Under the pieces are notes generated by a model. It worked only from the letters and a program-made list of their open reading frames with translations, ran no database searches and was not told the DNA's origin. DNA of 64,000 bases from Oscillospiraceae bacterium (GTDB lineage: Bacteria > Bacillota > Clostridia > Oscillospirales > Ruminococcaceae). Positions 26,187 to 35,257 of this stretch are shown in pieces (within the stretch, counting starts at the first letter, position 1; each line of letters starts with the position of its first letter). A program made the translations under genes and the position numbers. The DNA is taken from positions 1-64,000 of the forward strand of contig JAJQHJ010000038.1 in the NCBI GenBank assembly GCA_021199795.1, read 5' to 3'.

Positions 26187-27092
26187 ATCGAGATGCTTCG
26201 GCGCAGCGGAAACCTGCTTGCCGATGTGCTCTTTTTCTTCAAGATAGATTCTGTCGGCGTATTCTCTGACCTTGTTGCAGATCCACATATAAGCGGTCGT
26301 GCCCTCCGAATAGTCCGCCTCGGCGTACATGTTTATCCTGCCGTCGTGGCGCATCTTTTCGACCTGGTTGAAAGCAGTGATGTTGCCTTTCGGATAGATT
26401 GCGAATGTTGAGCCGCCGTTTTTGTTTACAAGCGAGAATGCCGGAATGTCGCTCGGACCGTCGGCGATGTAAATCATGTTCTTGAACTTGACCCGGCGGT
26501 ATTCTTCTGCAAGCGTACTGTTGACCTCAACTCCGTCCTGCTTCCCGACGCCCTTGTTAATCTCGAACAATGCTCTGGTCTTGGATGTGTTGTCTAAAGC
26601 ACAGATAACCTCGCTGATGGCCGGCTTCCCCTCGGCGTTAGGAGCTTCAAGGAGCTCGCAGCCCCAGATGTCCTCGACATAGTCGTTCACAACCGAGCCA
26701 CGGATCGTCTCGGCAGTTCCGGTGCTGACGATGTAGTGTTCAACCTTGATTCCGTATTCCTGATATTTCGGCTCTTTGGCAACCACATTTTTGATGCTGT
26801 CGAAAATCTCCGGCACACCGTTGTAGAACCTGAGCCTCTGCCCGTATTCGCGGAGCTTGGCGTTGGAAAGGTCTTTGAATCTCCCGTCTCGGGCATACTT
26901 TATAAGAAAGTTCAAGTAGCAAGTGTCCGCATTGACCCTGACTCCAGTTTTTTTTATATTCTCGGCGAACGCGTCTACCTCTTTCCAGAACTCGCTTCCA
27001 TCCACTCCATTGTCCTCAAAAATCGGCGTCTGCATATACTCGCTTACGAGCGTCTTGTCAAAATCCCATATAACCGCAATAATATTAGCCAT
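26184..27092 (-). CDS. HAD-superfamily phosphatase (302 aa)
   Basis: Motif I is WDFDKTLV (DxDxT, residues 9-16), motif II a VSTGT Ser/Thr, and motif III/IV YIADGPSDIPAFSLV, as in phosphoserine-phosphatase-like HADs. The insertion between motifs I and II is large (cap domain). Substrate unknown. Single gene; its stop sits inside the bidirectional terminator. Confidence 0.85.
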   Translation of the reverse strand: MANIIAVIWDFDKTLVSEYMQTPIFEDNGVDGSEFWKEVDAFAENIKKTGVRVNADTCYLNFLIKYARDGRFKDLSNAKLREYGQRLRFYNGVPEIFDSIKNVVAKEPKYQEYGIKVEHYIVSTGTAETIRGSVVNDYVEDIWGCELLEAPNAEGKPAISEVICALDNTSKTRALFEINKGVGKQDGVEVNSTLAEEYRRVKFKNMIYIADGPSDIPAFSLVNKNGGSTFAIYPKGNITAFNQVEKMRHDGRINMYAEADYSEGTTAYMWICNKVREYADRIYLEEKEHIGKQVSAAPKHLD

Positions 27093-27196
27093 CTTAGTGT
27101 CTCCTGAATCTTAATAATGTACATCTTATAATATCACTTTTCGGAGGGAACTGCAAGACCCAACTTTTGCTCCCCATCAAAATCCAGCCACTCTCA

Positions 27197-27562
27197 TTAT
27201 TCGCAAAGTTCCGCCAGCCGGGACAGGGCAATCACAAACCAATGATAATCCTTTTCCTCCATCGGTGCCATCGACCAATGATTGAAGTATCGCCATTGAG
27301 AATAGATAGCGTTTCCAAGAGTCTGAATGTCAAATTGGTCTATCACACTTTGCAGTGCCTCGTTGTCGTTGAGTATGCCAACGCCCGGAAACGCTTCTTC
27401 AGCTGATTCCCCGCAATCCATGATAAAGCCCAGTTCAGAAAGACTTTCACCCATAAACTCAATGTTTTCAAAGAAATATCCTGGAATAGTAGAATGATGC
27501 TTATACATTTCGCACCACACCAAAGCAAAACGACATATTTTCTTCTTATCAGCAATGTCCAT
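27197..27562 (-). CDS. Hypothetical protein (121 aa)
   Basis: Not recognised. A soluble helical protein with many aromatic residues (FALVWCEMYKHH, YSQWRYFNHWSM). The ATG at 27562 with AAAAGGAG 7-8 bases upstream is clearly better than the longer upstream frame, which runs into the rpsI terminator. Such short solitary proteins are sometimes immunity proteins, but I see no toxin neighbour. Confidence 0.65.
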   Translation of the reverse strand: MDIADKKKICRFALVWCEMYKHHSTIPGYFFENIEFMGESLSELGFIMDCGESAEEAFPGVGILNDNEALQSVIDQFDIQTLGNAIYSQWRYFNHWSMAPMEEKDYHWFVIALSRLAELCE

Positions 27563-27614
27563 GCTGTCAACTCCTTTTAAGTTCATTATATACTGCCAGC
27601 AACGAATGGTCAAG

Positions 27615-27652
27615 ACAAAAATAAACCTCAAGCCAGAAAGCCTGAGGTTTAA
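27615..27652 (-). terminator. Terminator of the rplM-rpsI operon
   Basis: AAACCTCA...TGAGGTTT stem; on the minus strand it is followed by ATTTTTGTC. Confidence 0.85.
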
Positions 27653-27666
27653 GTCTTTGGGGAAGA

Positions 27667-28068
27667 TTATCTCTTCGAGAACTGCGGTGCTCTTCTTGCA
27701 GCCTTGAGACCGTACTTCTTTCTTTCCTTCATACGAGGATCTCTCGTGAGGAAGCCGGCTGCCTTGAGCTGGGGACGAAGCTCGGGGTTGTACTGGAGCA
27801 AAGCTCTTGAAATACCATGTCTGATGGCACCAGCCTGACCGGTAACTCCACCGCCGGAAACGGTGCATACAACGTCGAAGTTAGCTTCAGCTCCGACGAG
27901 CTTGAGAGGCTGACGGACGATGAGCTTGAGTGTCTCAAGACCGAAGTAATCGTCGATGTCTCTATCGTTGATGGTGACCTTGCCGGTACCCTGATAAAGT
28001 CTTACTCTTGCAACAGAACTCTTTCTTCTGCCAGTTCCATAGAAATAAGCTGATTTAGATTCGTACAT
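27667..28068 (-). CDS. rpsI: 30S ribosomal protein S9
   Basis: 133 aa, ending in the invariant [12 protein letters not shown] tail that reaches the ribosomal P site. [20 protein letters not shown] and [20 protein letters not shown] are diagnostic. It follows rplM by 14 bases in the conserved L13-S9 operon. Confidence 0.99.
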   Translation of the reverse strand: MYESKSAYFYGTGRRKSSVARVRLYQGTGKVTINDRDIDDYFGLETLKLIVRQPLKLVGAEANFDVVCTVSGGGVTGQAGAIRHGISRALLQYNPELRPQLKAAGFLTRDPRMKERKKYGLKAARRAPQFSKR

Positions 28069-28082
28069 GATTCATCCTCCTT

Positions 28083-28511
28083 TTAAAGCTCGATGGTTTC
28101 GGGCTGCTGAGCTGCATGAGGATGCTCCGAACCCTTGTAAACGCGAAGTCTCTTGGCGGAGTTGGCACCGATGGTGTTGTGGGGAAGCATACCCTCAACA
28201 GCTATCTTCATAGCTCTCTCCGGCTCTTTCTCCATCATGTCGGAATACTTGTATTCCTTGAGGTGTCCGATCCAACCGGTGTGCCATCTTAAGACTTTCT
28301 TGTTGACCTTGTTTCCAGTGAGAACTGCCTGTGCGCAGTTGATGATGATAACGTGGTCTCCGCAATCAACGTGAGGAGTGTAGGTGGGCTTATGCTTGCC
28401 ATTAAGAATGGTAGCAGCTTTGGCAGCGACTCTTCCGAGGGGCTTGCCAGCAGCATCTATAACATACCACTTGCGCTCAACATTCTGCGGCTTTTCCATA
28501 AATGTTGACAT
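28083..28511 (-). CDS. rplM: 50S ribosomal protein L13
   Basis: 142 aa. [33 protein letters not shown] and [18 protein letters not shown] are diagnostic. First gene of the L13-S9 operon, with a strong promoter at 28592-28620 and a structured leader. GGAGGAAAT precedes the start. Confidence 0.99.
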   Translation of the reverse strand: MSTFMEKPQNVERKWYVIDAAGKPLGRVAAKAATILNGKHKPTYTPHVDCGDHVIIINCAQAVLTGNKVNKKVLRWHTGWIGHLKEYKYSDMMEKEPERAMKIAVEGMLPHNTIGANSAKRLRVYKGSEHPHAAQQPETIEL

Positions 28512-28529
28512 TTAATTTCCTCCTATTGG

Positions 28530-28586
28530 AATTAATAAACCTTGCGCCTTGAAATGGGGCACAAAGCCTTGCTTTTCAAGCGACGT
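28530..28586 (-). promoter_or_regulatory. Structured 5' leader of rplM (candidate L13 autoregulatory leader)
   Basis: In the transcript CGCTTGAAA pairs with TTTCAAGGCG (one bulged G), enclosing a GC-rich loop with AGGCTTTGTGCC. Firmicute rplM genes often carry an L13-binding leader in this position; the match to that family is not verified here. Confidence 0.5.
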
Positions 28587-28591
28587 TCGCT

Positions 28592-28620
28592 ATTATATTA
28601 CTCTTTTTTTCGGTTGTCAA
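28592..28620 (-). promoter_or_regulatory. Consensus promoter of rplM-rpsI
   Basis: Minus strand: TTGACA (28620-28615), 17 bases, TATAAT (28597-28592). Between here and the next gene (28826) is an AT-rich stretch with no gene visible. Confidence 0.92.
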
Positions 28621-28825
28621 GCCCTTTTGAAAACTTTTTTTAAATATATCCCGTTTTCTTTCGATTTCTCTTGATTTCTTTCGATATTTCTTCGATTCTC
28701 GATTTTCATTTCAATTTTTGCAAGCCCTGTTTAAACCAGTTGATTTTTCCTCTCACTTGTGGTAAAATATCTTTCGGATAATAACCGCCACCCGGCGAGA
28801 ATGATAATTTTAGGAGGAAAACACC

Positions 28826-30628
28826 ATGGCAGAAGTAAGAACTGTGCCGAAAAGAAGCGAGGTTCCGGAGGAATTTACATGGAATCTCTGTGATTTATAC
28901 GAAACCGACGACAAGTGGCTTGAAGCTTTGGAGGAGGCAAAATCCATCCCCGAAAAGCTAGCTTCATATGAGGGCAAAATTTCTCAGAGTGCTGAAACGT
29001 TGCTTGAGTATTTTAAGCTTGACGACGAAATCACTCTCAAGCTCAATCAGCTTGCCAATTACGCAATGCGCAAGTATGACCAGGACACCGCCGAGCCGAA
29101 GTATCAGGACTTCTACTCCAAAGTAATGATGCTCCTCCAGGATATCGGAGCCTCCTGCGCATATGCAGTTCCTGAGATTATCTCGATTCCGGATGAGACC
29201 CTTGAGGGCTTTTATAAGGCAACTCCTGATTTGGAACTCTACAGAATCTCGATTAACCGTATCAGAATTGAGAAAGACCATGTTCTCTCAGCAGCTGAAG
29301 AGGCAATCCTCGCCATGAGTCAGCAGGTAAGGGGCGTCCCAGACGATGTCTATGGCACTCTCGAAAGCACCGACCTGAAGTTCCCGTCGGCAGTTGACAG
29401 TGAGGGCAATGAGCATCCTCTCACAAACGGCACCTATGTCTCACTTGTCGAGAATCCCGACAGAGAGCTCCGTAAAGACGCATTCAAGAAGCTCTACGGT
29501 ACCTATGAGCAGTTCAAGAACACATTCTCGTCCCTCTACTTCGGCGAAGTCAAGCAGTCGATGTTCATGGCAAGAGCCAAGAAGTACAATTCGACACTCG
29601 AGATGGCTTTAGCTGGCAACGAGGTTCCGACCTCCGTCTACCATAACTTGATAGATGCCGTCCACTCCAACATGGGATATATGCACAAGTACATGAGCCT
29701 CCGCAAGAAGCTTATGGGCGTAGACGAACTCCATATGTACGATTTATATACAACTCTTGTCCCCGATGCCGATTCAAAAGTCACCTATGAGGACTCGAAG
29801 AGAGATATTCTCGATGCAATGCAGATTTTAGGCGACGATTATGTCTCTATGCTCAAGGAGGGCTTCGACAACCGTTGGGTTGACGTCTATGAGAACGAGG
29901 GCAAGCGTTCCGGAGCATATTCCGCTGGTGCAAGACCTCATCCCTATGTCCTCATGAACCATAAGGATAATCTCGACAGCGAGTTCACCCTCGTCCACGA
30001 AATGGGTCACTCCCTCCACTCCTATCTCTCCCAGAAGAACCAGCCTGTCTGCTACAGCGACTATGTCATATTTGTAGCCGAGGTCGCCTCTACCTGCAAT
30101 GAGGCTCTCCTCATGCAGTATCTTCTCTCGAAGACCACCGACAAGAAAGAGCGTGCATACCTTATAAACTACTTCCTTGAGCAGTTCAGAACGACACTCT
30201 ATCGCCAGACAATGTTCGCTGAGTTTGAACTTCTCACAAAGGAAGCAGCCGAGAGGGGAGAGACCCTCAACGCCGACTACCTCTGCGATCTCTACTATAA
30301 GCTCAACAAGCAGTACTATGGCGACGACATCACCGTCGATCCGGAAATCGCTTTCGAGTGGGAGAGAATCCCTCACTTCTACTATAATTATTACGTTTAT
30401 CAGTACGCAACCGGCTTCTCCGCCGCAATCGCTCTTTCACAGAAGATAATCCATGAGGGCGAGCCGGCAGTGAAGAACTACCTCAAGTTCCTCTCAAGCG
30501 GATCAATTACCGACCCAATTTCACTTCTCAAGATTGCCGGAGTCGACATGAATTCACCTGAACCGATCAATGAGGCTTTGAAGATGTTTGGCGACCTGAT
30601 TGACGAACTCGACGAGCTTCTCGGATAA
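28826..30628 (+). CDS. pepF: Oligoendopeptidase F (M3B)
   Basis: 600 aa. The zinc site TLVHEMGHSLHSYLS (HExxH) is at about residue 388, with the distal Glu in FVAEVASTCNEALL. N-terminal PKRSEVPEEFTWNLCDLYET is typical. Degrades oligopeptides in the cytosol. TAGGAGG lies 8 bases before the ATG. TTGATT/TAAAAT elements with a 16-base spacer precede it. Followed by a ROK kinase gene 39 bases on. Confidence 0.95.
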   Translation: MAEVRTVPKRSEVPEEFTWNLCDLYETDDKWLEALEEAKSIPEKLASYEGKISQSAETLLEYFKLDDEITLKLNQLANYAMRKYDQDTAEPKYQDFYSKVMMLLQDIGASCAYAVPEIISIPDETLEGFYKATPDLELYRISINRIRIEKDHVLSAAEEAILAMSQQVRGVPDDVYGTLESTDLKFPSAVDSEGNEHPLTNGTYVSLVENPDRELRKDAFKKLYGTYEQFKNTFSSLYFGEVKQSMFMARAKKYNSTLEMALAGNEVPTSVYHNLIDAVHSNMGYMHKYMSLRKKLMGVDELHMYDLYTTLVPDADSKVTYEDSKRDILDAMQILGDDYVSMLKEGFDNRWVDVYENEGKRSGAYSAGARPHPYVLMNHKDNLDSEFTLVHEMGHSLHSYLSQKNQPVCYSDYVIFVAEVASTCNEALLMQYLLSKTTDKKERAYLINYFLEQFRTTLYRQTMFAEFELLTKEAAERGETLNADYLCDLYYKLNKQYYGDDITVDPEIAFEWERIPHFYYNYYVYQYATGFSAAIALSQKIIHEGEPAVKNYLKFLSSGSITDPISLLKIAGVDMNSPEPINEALKMFGDLIDELDELLG

Positions 30629-30667
30629 GACAGTAAACATACGCATTTGAATAGGAGTAACCTAAGA

Positions 30668-31618
30668 ATGAAATATTATATTGGAATTGATCTCGGCGGC
30701 ACCAACATTGTCGCTGGAGTCGTGAATGAAAACTACGAAATAATCGCAAGAGCCACCACGAGAACCAACTGCCCTCGTCCTGCCGAGGAAATCATCATGG
30801 ATATGGCAAAGGTCTCCCGTGAAGCGGTCGAAAATGCCGGTCTTAGCTGGGACGATATCGAGTCGGTCGGCTTGGGCTCTCCCGGAACAATAGACAGCGA
30901 CAGGGGAGTAATCGAGTATTCAAACAACCTCGATTTCTACGATATCCCTGTAGGTGATCTTCTTTATAAAGAACTCGGAAAGCCTATCTATGCCGAAAAT
31001 GACGCCAACGCTGCGGCATACGGCGAATACGTCGCCGGAAGCGCGAAGAACGCTAACAGCGCAGTCTGCATCACTCTTGGAACCGGTGTCGGTGGAGGAG
31101 TAGTTATCGACGGCAAGATATATTCCGGCTTCAATTATGCCGGTGCCGAACTCGGTCACGCTGTCATCGAGGTCGATGGACCCTTGTGCACCTGCGGCAG
31201 ACACGGCTGCTTTGAAGTATACTCATCCGCTACCGGTCTTATCCGCATGACCAAGGAAGCAATGGCGGCTCATCCTGAATCCAAAATGTATGAAATGATG
31301 GGCGACCACGTCTCCGGACGCCTTGCTTTCAACGCCATGAGAGCAGGCGACGAAGCGGCAAAAGAGGTTGTCGACAAATATATCAAGTACCTCGCAACCG
31401 GCATCGCAAATGTCATCAACATCTTCCAGCCGGAGGTTCTCTGCATCGGGGGAGGCGTCTGCAATGAGGGCGACGCACTTCTCATCCCTCTTAAAGAGCA
31501 GGTAGCGAACGAGGTCTACACCAAGCGCGGCTCTAAGAACACCCAGATAGTCCGTGCCACTCTCGGAAATGATGCCGGAATCATCGGTGCGGCATTCTTA
31601 GGCAGAAGCAGAAAGTAG
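30668..31618 (+). CDS. ROK-family sugar kinase, probable glucokinase
   Basis: 316 aa. Phosphate loop IGIDLGGTNIVAGV, catalytic ENDANAAAYGEY, and the ROK zinc motif CTCGRHGCFE. These fit glucokinases of Firmicutes, though N-acetylmannosamine or fructose kinases share them. ATG 30668 with AATAGGAG upstream is the sensible start. Co-directional with pepF and ruvX (11-base gap). Confidence 0.9.
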   Translation: MKYYIGIDLGGTNIVAGVVNENYEIIARATTRTNCPRPAEEIIMDMAKVSREAVENAGLSWDDIESVGLGSPGTIDSDRGVIEYSNNLDFYDIPVGDLLYKELGKPIYAENDANAAAYGEYVAGSAKNANSAVCITLGTGVGGGVVIDGKIYSGFNYAGAELGHAVIEVDGPLCTCGRHGCFEVYSSATGLIRMTKEAMAAHPESKMYEMMGDHVSGRLAFNAMRAGDEAAKEVVDKYIKYLATGIANVINIFQPEVLCIGGGVCNEGDALLIPLKEQVANEVYTKRGSKNTQIVRATLGNDAGIIGAAFLGRSRK

Positions 31619-31629
31619 GACTTAAGGAC

Positions 31630-32058
31630 ATGAAAATTCTCGCCGTTGACTATGGAGACTCAAGAACCGGTCTTGCCTCCTGCGACAAAAGCGAATCGAT
31701 CGCCTCTCCCGTCGGGACTATCACTGAATGGAACCGTGAGCGGCTGCTTCAGAAGATTTCCGACAAGGCGCATGAACTAGGCACCGAGCTCATAGTCGTC
31801 GGTCTCCCTAAAAACATGAACGGCTCAGAGGGTGAACGTGCAGAAAAGTGCCGTGAATTCGCATTGGAGCTTTCGGAAGCCTCCGGCATCGAAACCACTC
31901 TCTGGGACGAACGCATCACGACGGTTGAAGCTATCGGCATCTTAAACGAAACCAACGTCCGTGGCAAAAAGCGCAAAGCCGTCATCGACACCGTCGCCGC
32001 CACCCTGATTCTTGAGAACTATCTTGAGTATAGGAAGAAAAAGGGGATGGCGAAATGA
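31630..32058 (+). CDS. ruvX: Putative pre-16S rRNA nuclease / Holliday-junction resolvase YqgF
   Basis: 142 aa. ILAVDYGDSRTGLASCD with the catalytic Asp, VVGLPKNMNGSEGERA, LWDERITTVEA and DTVAATLILENYL are the four conserved blocks of YqgF. AAGGAC precedes the start. The stop overlaps the next frame by 4 bases. Confidence 0.95.
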   Translation: MKILAVDYGDSRTGLASCDKSESIASPVGTITEWNRERLLQKISDKAHELGTELIVVGLPKNMNGSEGERAEKCREFALELSEASGIETTLWDERITTVEAIGILNETNVRGKKRKAVIDTVAATLILENYLEYRKKKGMAK

Positions 32059-32843
32059 TGGTTTACTATACAATGAATAAGTGGGGGTGTAATGAAATGC
32101 TTTTTAACTGGATAAAGAAGAAAAAAGCAATGCAACAAAATGCACGTCTTGCAGAACAGAAATATTTATATCAATTATATAATAAAGCAAAGAGCAAAGA
32201 GTCTGAGGGCGAATTCAATGAAATAAGAAAGCAATATCAACAAATTTACAGTGATTACATTCGGAACGAGAAAAGAACAGTATTAGAATTCACACTTTTT
32301 TATATTGGAAAACCGTTAGTTGGGGCAATGCCTTGGGAAACATTCGAAAATGAATCTAACGAAGTGTCTGAATTGTCTGCTGAATTTAACTTTCATCCTA
32401 ACAGTTTGGACATAAATAAAGGTGCAGATGCGATGATTGCTACTGCAAAATTGTATGATAATGCCAACTTCAACATTGCGATGCAGAATAACCGCAGTGT
32501 ATTAACCTTTTCGTATGTAAACAAACATTTTCATCAAATAAAAGAATCTTTAGAAACAGCTATAAAATGCGGAAATATTGATGCAGTTTGCGGTATGGGT
32601 TGGTATTATGAAAGATTGGGTTCGCATTACGGTCATGCCAAGTGTGCCGAGTGTATAGAAGAACCTAATCCGGAAGAAAAAATCATTTGCGAACAGTACA
32701 GCGAACTTGCTTTACCATATTATAAATTTGCGGCACGATTGGGTCACACATATGCATTATTCAAAGTCGCAATATATTATAGTGGTAGAAATAAAGAGAT
32801 ATATCATCAATGTTTAGCCAAGCTTGAAGAAATGGTTTTATAG
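32055..32843 (+). CDS. Hypothetical protein with Sel1/TPR-like repeats (AT-rich)
   Basis: The in-frame ATG at 32097 (GGGGGTG upstream) may be the real start, though ATG 32055 overlaps the ruvX stop. The N-terminal third is Lys/Gln-rich and helical (FNWIKKKKAMQQNARLAEQK). The C-terminal part has repeats like AIKCGNIDAVCGMGWYYERL and ALPYYKFAARLGHTYALFKV, suggesting Sel1-like repeats for protein binding. Base composition is far more AT-rich than pepF-ruvX, suggesting separate acquisition. Confidence 0.6.
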   Translation: MMVYYTMNKWGCNEMLFNWIKKKKAMQQNARLAEQKYLYQLYNKAKSKESEGEFNEIRKQYQQIYSDYIRNEKRTVLEFTLFYIGKPLVGAMPWETFENESNEVSELSAEFNFHPNSLDINKGADAMIATAKLYDNANFNIAMQNNRSVLTFSYVNKHFHQIKESLETAIKCGNIDAVCGMGWYYERLGSHYGHAKCAECIEEPNPEEKIICEQYSELALPYYKFAARLGHTYALFKVAIYYSGRNKEIYHQCLAKLEEMVL

Positions 32844-33151
32844 TGATTGAAAAATAAATCTACTGAAAAATTCAAGTCCCATGAAGTGTTATCTGTTTGA
32901 ATTGTGATAGAACTTCTTGAATTATTTTTGGAATCCAATAATACAAAACAGTAATACTAAGTGCCCATCGTTTTGACCCGCCCCATCAAGTAGACAGTAC
33001 AAAAGAAAGTTTCGGTTTGTTTCCTACCTGCTGTGCATGGTCAAATATCCCATCAGCCCGAAACGCCATACGAAGTGGCTTCGTCCCGTCATGGGTCGAA
33101 ATGACCGCAAAACCGGCAGAAATAGTAGACAACATGAATAAGGAGTAACCC

Positions 33152-33940
33152 TTGAACAAACATATATTGATTGCCATCGACGGCAGATGTTCTTCCGGCA
33201 AAACCACTCTTGCCGAAAAGCTCCGTGAGAAGCTGGGTTGCACCGTCATCCACATGGACGACTTCTTTCTCCACCCGGAGCAAAGGACGTCAGAGCGTTA
33301 TCTCGTGCCTGGCGGAAATGTGGATTATGAGCGATTTCTGACGGAGGTCATGGAACCTCTGAAAGCAGGGAAGCCCTTTTCCTATCGCCCATACAGTTGC
33401 AAGCTGCAAGCACTCACCGAACCTATATCTGTAGAGCCAACCGAAGTTACTGTCATCGAGGGCTCCTACAGCTGCCATCCAGCTATCTGGGATTTCTATG
33501 ACCTCCGGGTTTTCCTTGACATCGAGAAAAATGAGCAAATCAGGCGCATTGCCCTAAGAAACGGTGAGCAGGCTTTGACTACTTTCAATGAAAAGTGGAT
33601 TCCACTTGAAGAACTCTATTTTGAAACATATAACATCTCGCAAAGATGCGATTTTTACTTTAAGACAGGAGTAATCACCAATGACAAAATACCGCCAAAA
33701 CCTCATCAATCTCACCTTATCCGCAATGTTCTTAGCAATCGGACTCGTATTGCCGTTTCTGACCGGGCAGATTCCGCAGATAGGAAGTATGCTTCTCCCG
33801 ATGCATATTCCAGTGCTTCTCTGTGGACTTATCTGCGGCTGGCAGTACGGACTTACAGTTGGCTTCATAACTCCACTTCTTCGGAGTCTTCTCTTTGGTA
33901 TGCCTGTGCTCTATCCCGGAGCCATTGCAATGGCTTTTGA
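33152..33940 (+). CDS. Uridine kinase-like P-loop kinase with lost stop codon
   Basis: Residues 1-173 are a complete kinase: Walker A DGRCSSGKTT, HMDDFFLHPEQRT, GGNVDYERFLTEV, SYRPYSC, VIEGSYSCHPAIW and a lid with RRIALRNG. Relatives end soon after the equivalent of QRCDFYFKT (base ~33664). Here the frame continues for 88 residues of nonsense through the start of the S-component gene, overlapping it by 260 bases. A one-base shift would meet TAA in GGAGTAATC. It starts with TTG after AAGGAG. Substrate unknown; pairing with a vitamin-type transporter suggests trapping of an imported metabolite by phosphorylation. Confidence 0.8.
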   Translation: MNKHILIAIDGRCSSGKTTLAEKLREKLGCTVIHMDDFFLHPEQRTSERYLVPGGNVDYERFLTEVMEPLKAGKPFSYRPYSCKLQALTEPISVEPTEVTVIEGSYSCHPAIWDFYDLRVFLDIEKNEQIRRIALRNGEQALTTFNEKWIPLEELYFETYNISQRCDFYFKTGVITNDKIPPKPHQSHLIRNVLSNRTRIAVSDRADSADRKYASPDAYSSASLWTYLRLAVRTYSWLHNSTSSESSLWYACALSRSHCNGF

Positions 33941-34253
33941 ACTTGCAACCTATGGTGCGGTAATCGGCTTCCTCTATAATCATTCCAAGTGGAAGTGCAT
34001 AATTTCACTTTATCGCAGCATGATAGCTGCCATGATTGCCGGCAGACTCGTCTGGGGAGTAGCTGAAATAATCCTCCTTGGCATCAAGGGTAACACATTC
34101 ACCTGGACCGCCTTTATCTCTGGAGCATTTCTCAATGCCATCCCCGGCATCATCATCCAGCTCATCCTCATCCCCGCCATCATGGTCGCCCTGAACAAGA
34201 CAGGACTTGTAAAGTTCACTAAAAAGGCGAACAAGACCCAACCGGCAGATTAA
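33681..34253 (+). CDS. ECF transporter substrate-binding (S) component
   Basis: 190 aa, about six membrane helices, with the ECF-S pattern LTLSAMFLAIGLVLPFLTGQ, GSMLLPMHIPVLLCGLICGW, TPLLRSLLFGMPVLYPGAIA and a Lys-rich C-terminus. It would recruit the shared EcfAAT energising module, not encoded here. ACAGGAG lies 8 bases before the ATG. It overlaps the long form of the kinase gene. The ligand is not identifiable from sequence. Confidence 0.85.
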   Translation: MTKYRQNLINLTLSAMFLAIGLVLPFLTGQIPQIGSMLLPMHIPVLLCGLICGWQYGLTVGFITPLLRSLLFGMPVLYPGAIAMAFELATYGAVIGFLYNHSKWKCIISLYRSMIAAMIAGRLVWGVAEIILLGIKGNTFTWTAFISGAFLNAIPGIIIQLILIPAIMVALNKTGLVKFTKKANKTQPAD

Positions 34254-34267
34254 CAGACACTAAAAAT

Positions 34268-34316
34268 CATAAATAGCACGGCATTTCTCGCTTTATGTCG
34301 TGTTATTTTTCTGCCC
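34268..34316 (+). terminator. Possible terminator after the S-component gene
   Basis: AAATAGCACG pairs imperfectly with CGTGTTATTT, followed by TTTCTG. Confidence 0.5.
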
Positions 34317-34353
34317 GAAGTGCTATTCTTAGGGTCAGGAAAGGAGGGAAAAC

Positions 34354-34932
34354 ATGAATCAGAAGAAAATTGGCGAATTTTTAAAAGAGCTCCGAAAAGA
34401 AAAGGAGCTCACTCAAGAACAGCTTGCCGAGAAGTTCTATGTATCAAACAGGACGGTTTCGCGTTGGGAGACGGGAAGCAACCTGCCGGATATAAGTACA
34501 CTTATCGAGCTTGCGGACTTTTATGACTGCGACATCCGTGAAATCATCAACGGAGAAAGGAAAAGCGAGAACATGAATGAAGAAGAGAAAAAGACATTAA
34601 AGGCAGTTGCCGAATATGCCGAAGAGGACAAGGCGACACTCTTAAAACGTGTCAGAACAACGAGTATAGTGGGCATTATTGCGGTTGTTCTGTGCTTTAT
34701 AGTTATGGTGACTGACGACTCAGACCATCTTCCGGTCGTAGACTTCCTTATGGGAGCTTCGATGGGCTTGGCGTTCAGTGCTCTGCTGGTATCGCTTCTC
34801 TACACGATCGGGGTACTTCTGAAAGTAAAAGAGAGCAAGAAGCTTTCAAAGAAGATGGCGGCAATTATCATCACAATCTGTGCTATTATTGTCCTAGGAT
34901 GCTTCATAGCGGCGATATTTGCTTCTATCTAA
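34354..34932 (+). CDS. Membrane-bound XRE-family regulator
   Basis: 192 aa: XRE domain (IGEFLKELRKEKELTQEQLA, SNRTVSRWETGSNLPDISTL, FYDCDIREIINGER), an acidic linker, then three hydrophobic helices (IVGIIAVVLCFIVMV, FLMGASMGLAFSALLVSLLY, AAIIITICAIIVLGCFIAAI). AAAGGAGGG before the start. Similar in design to the gene at 19473. Single gene with a terminator at 34950. Confidence 0.85.
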   Translation: MNQKKIGEFLKELRKEKELTQEQLAEKFYVSNRTVSRWETGSNLPDISTLIELADFYDCDIREIINGERKSENMNEEEKKTLKAVAEYAEEDKATLLKRVRTTSIVGIIAVVLCFIVMVTDDSDHLPVVDFLMGASMGLAFSALLVSLLYTIGVLLKVKESKKLSKKMAAIIITICAIIVLGCFIAAIFASI

Positions 34933-34949
34933 ATTAAAATAAGTATAAC

Positions 34950-34990
34950 AAAGCGGCTGGTACTATTTAAGTATCAGCCGTTTAATTTTT
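34950..34990 (+). terminator. Terminator after the XRE membrane regulator
   Basis: AAGCGGCTGGTAC and GTATCAGCCG pair, followed by TTTAATTTTT. Confidence 0.8.
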
Positions 34991-34992
34991 GG

Positions 34993-35190
34993 GGGCTTCC
35001 GCCTTGTCGCCACATGACGTATAAAACCCGCACGAAGCAGGTGGGTATCAGCCCGAGCGTTTCGTGCTCCCTTCGTCCTCAGCACTTGAACAGGGAAGCT
35101 GCCGAGGCAGCGACCGTGCGTACCTTGGGAGGTCTGCATCCCCGCGTCCGGAGCGAGATTCCCGAATTATATGTGTTGGATTATAAAAAC
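34993..35190. repeat. GC-rich structured intergenic segment
   Basis: About 200 bases much richer in GC than their surroundings, with several perfect short stems: GCACGAA/TTCGTGC, GCTGCC/GGCAGC, ACCT/AGGT and ACCC/GGGT pairs. A 61-codon frame (35014-35199) runs through it but has no ribosome binding site or recognisable fold. It may be a dispersed intergenic repeat or RNA element; only one copy is in this window. Confidence 0.3.
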
Positions 35191-35257
35191 CATGCTTAAT
35201 CGAGCAAGGCAGAATGAATTTTGATTTCAGAGAGTAGTATAACTCAGATGAGCTATA

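Noticed and set aside
32844-33151. Possible riboswitch before the kinase/ECF-S genes
   Set aside because: I could not find any conserved riboswitch core or terminator/antiterminator pair; it looks like degenerate intergenic DNA.
35014-35199. 61-codon frame in the GC-rich island
   Set aside because: No ribosome binding site; the codons look like accidental reading of a structured repeat-like segment.
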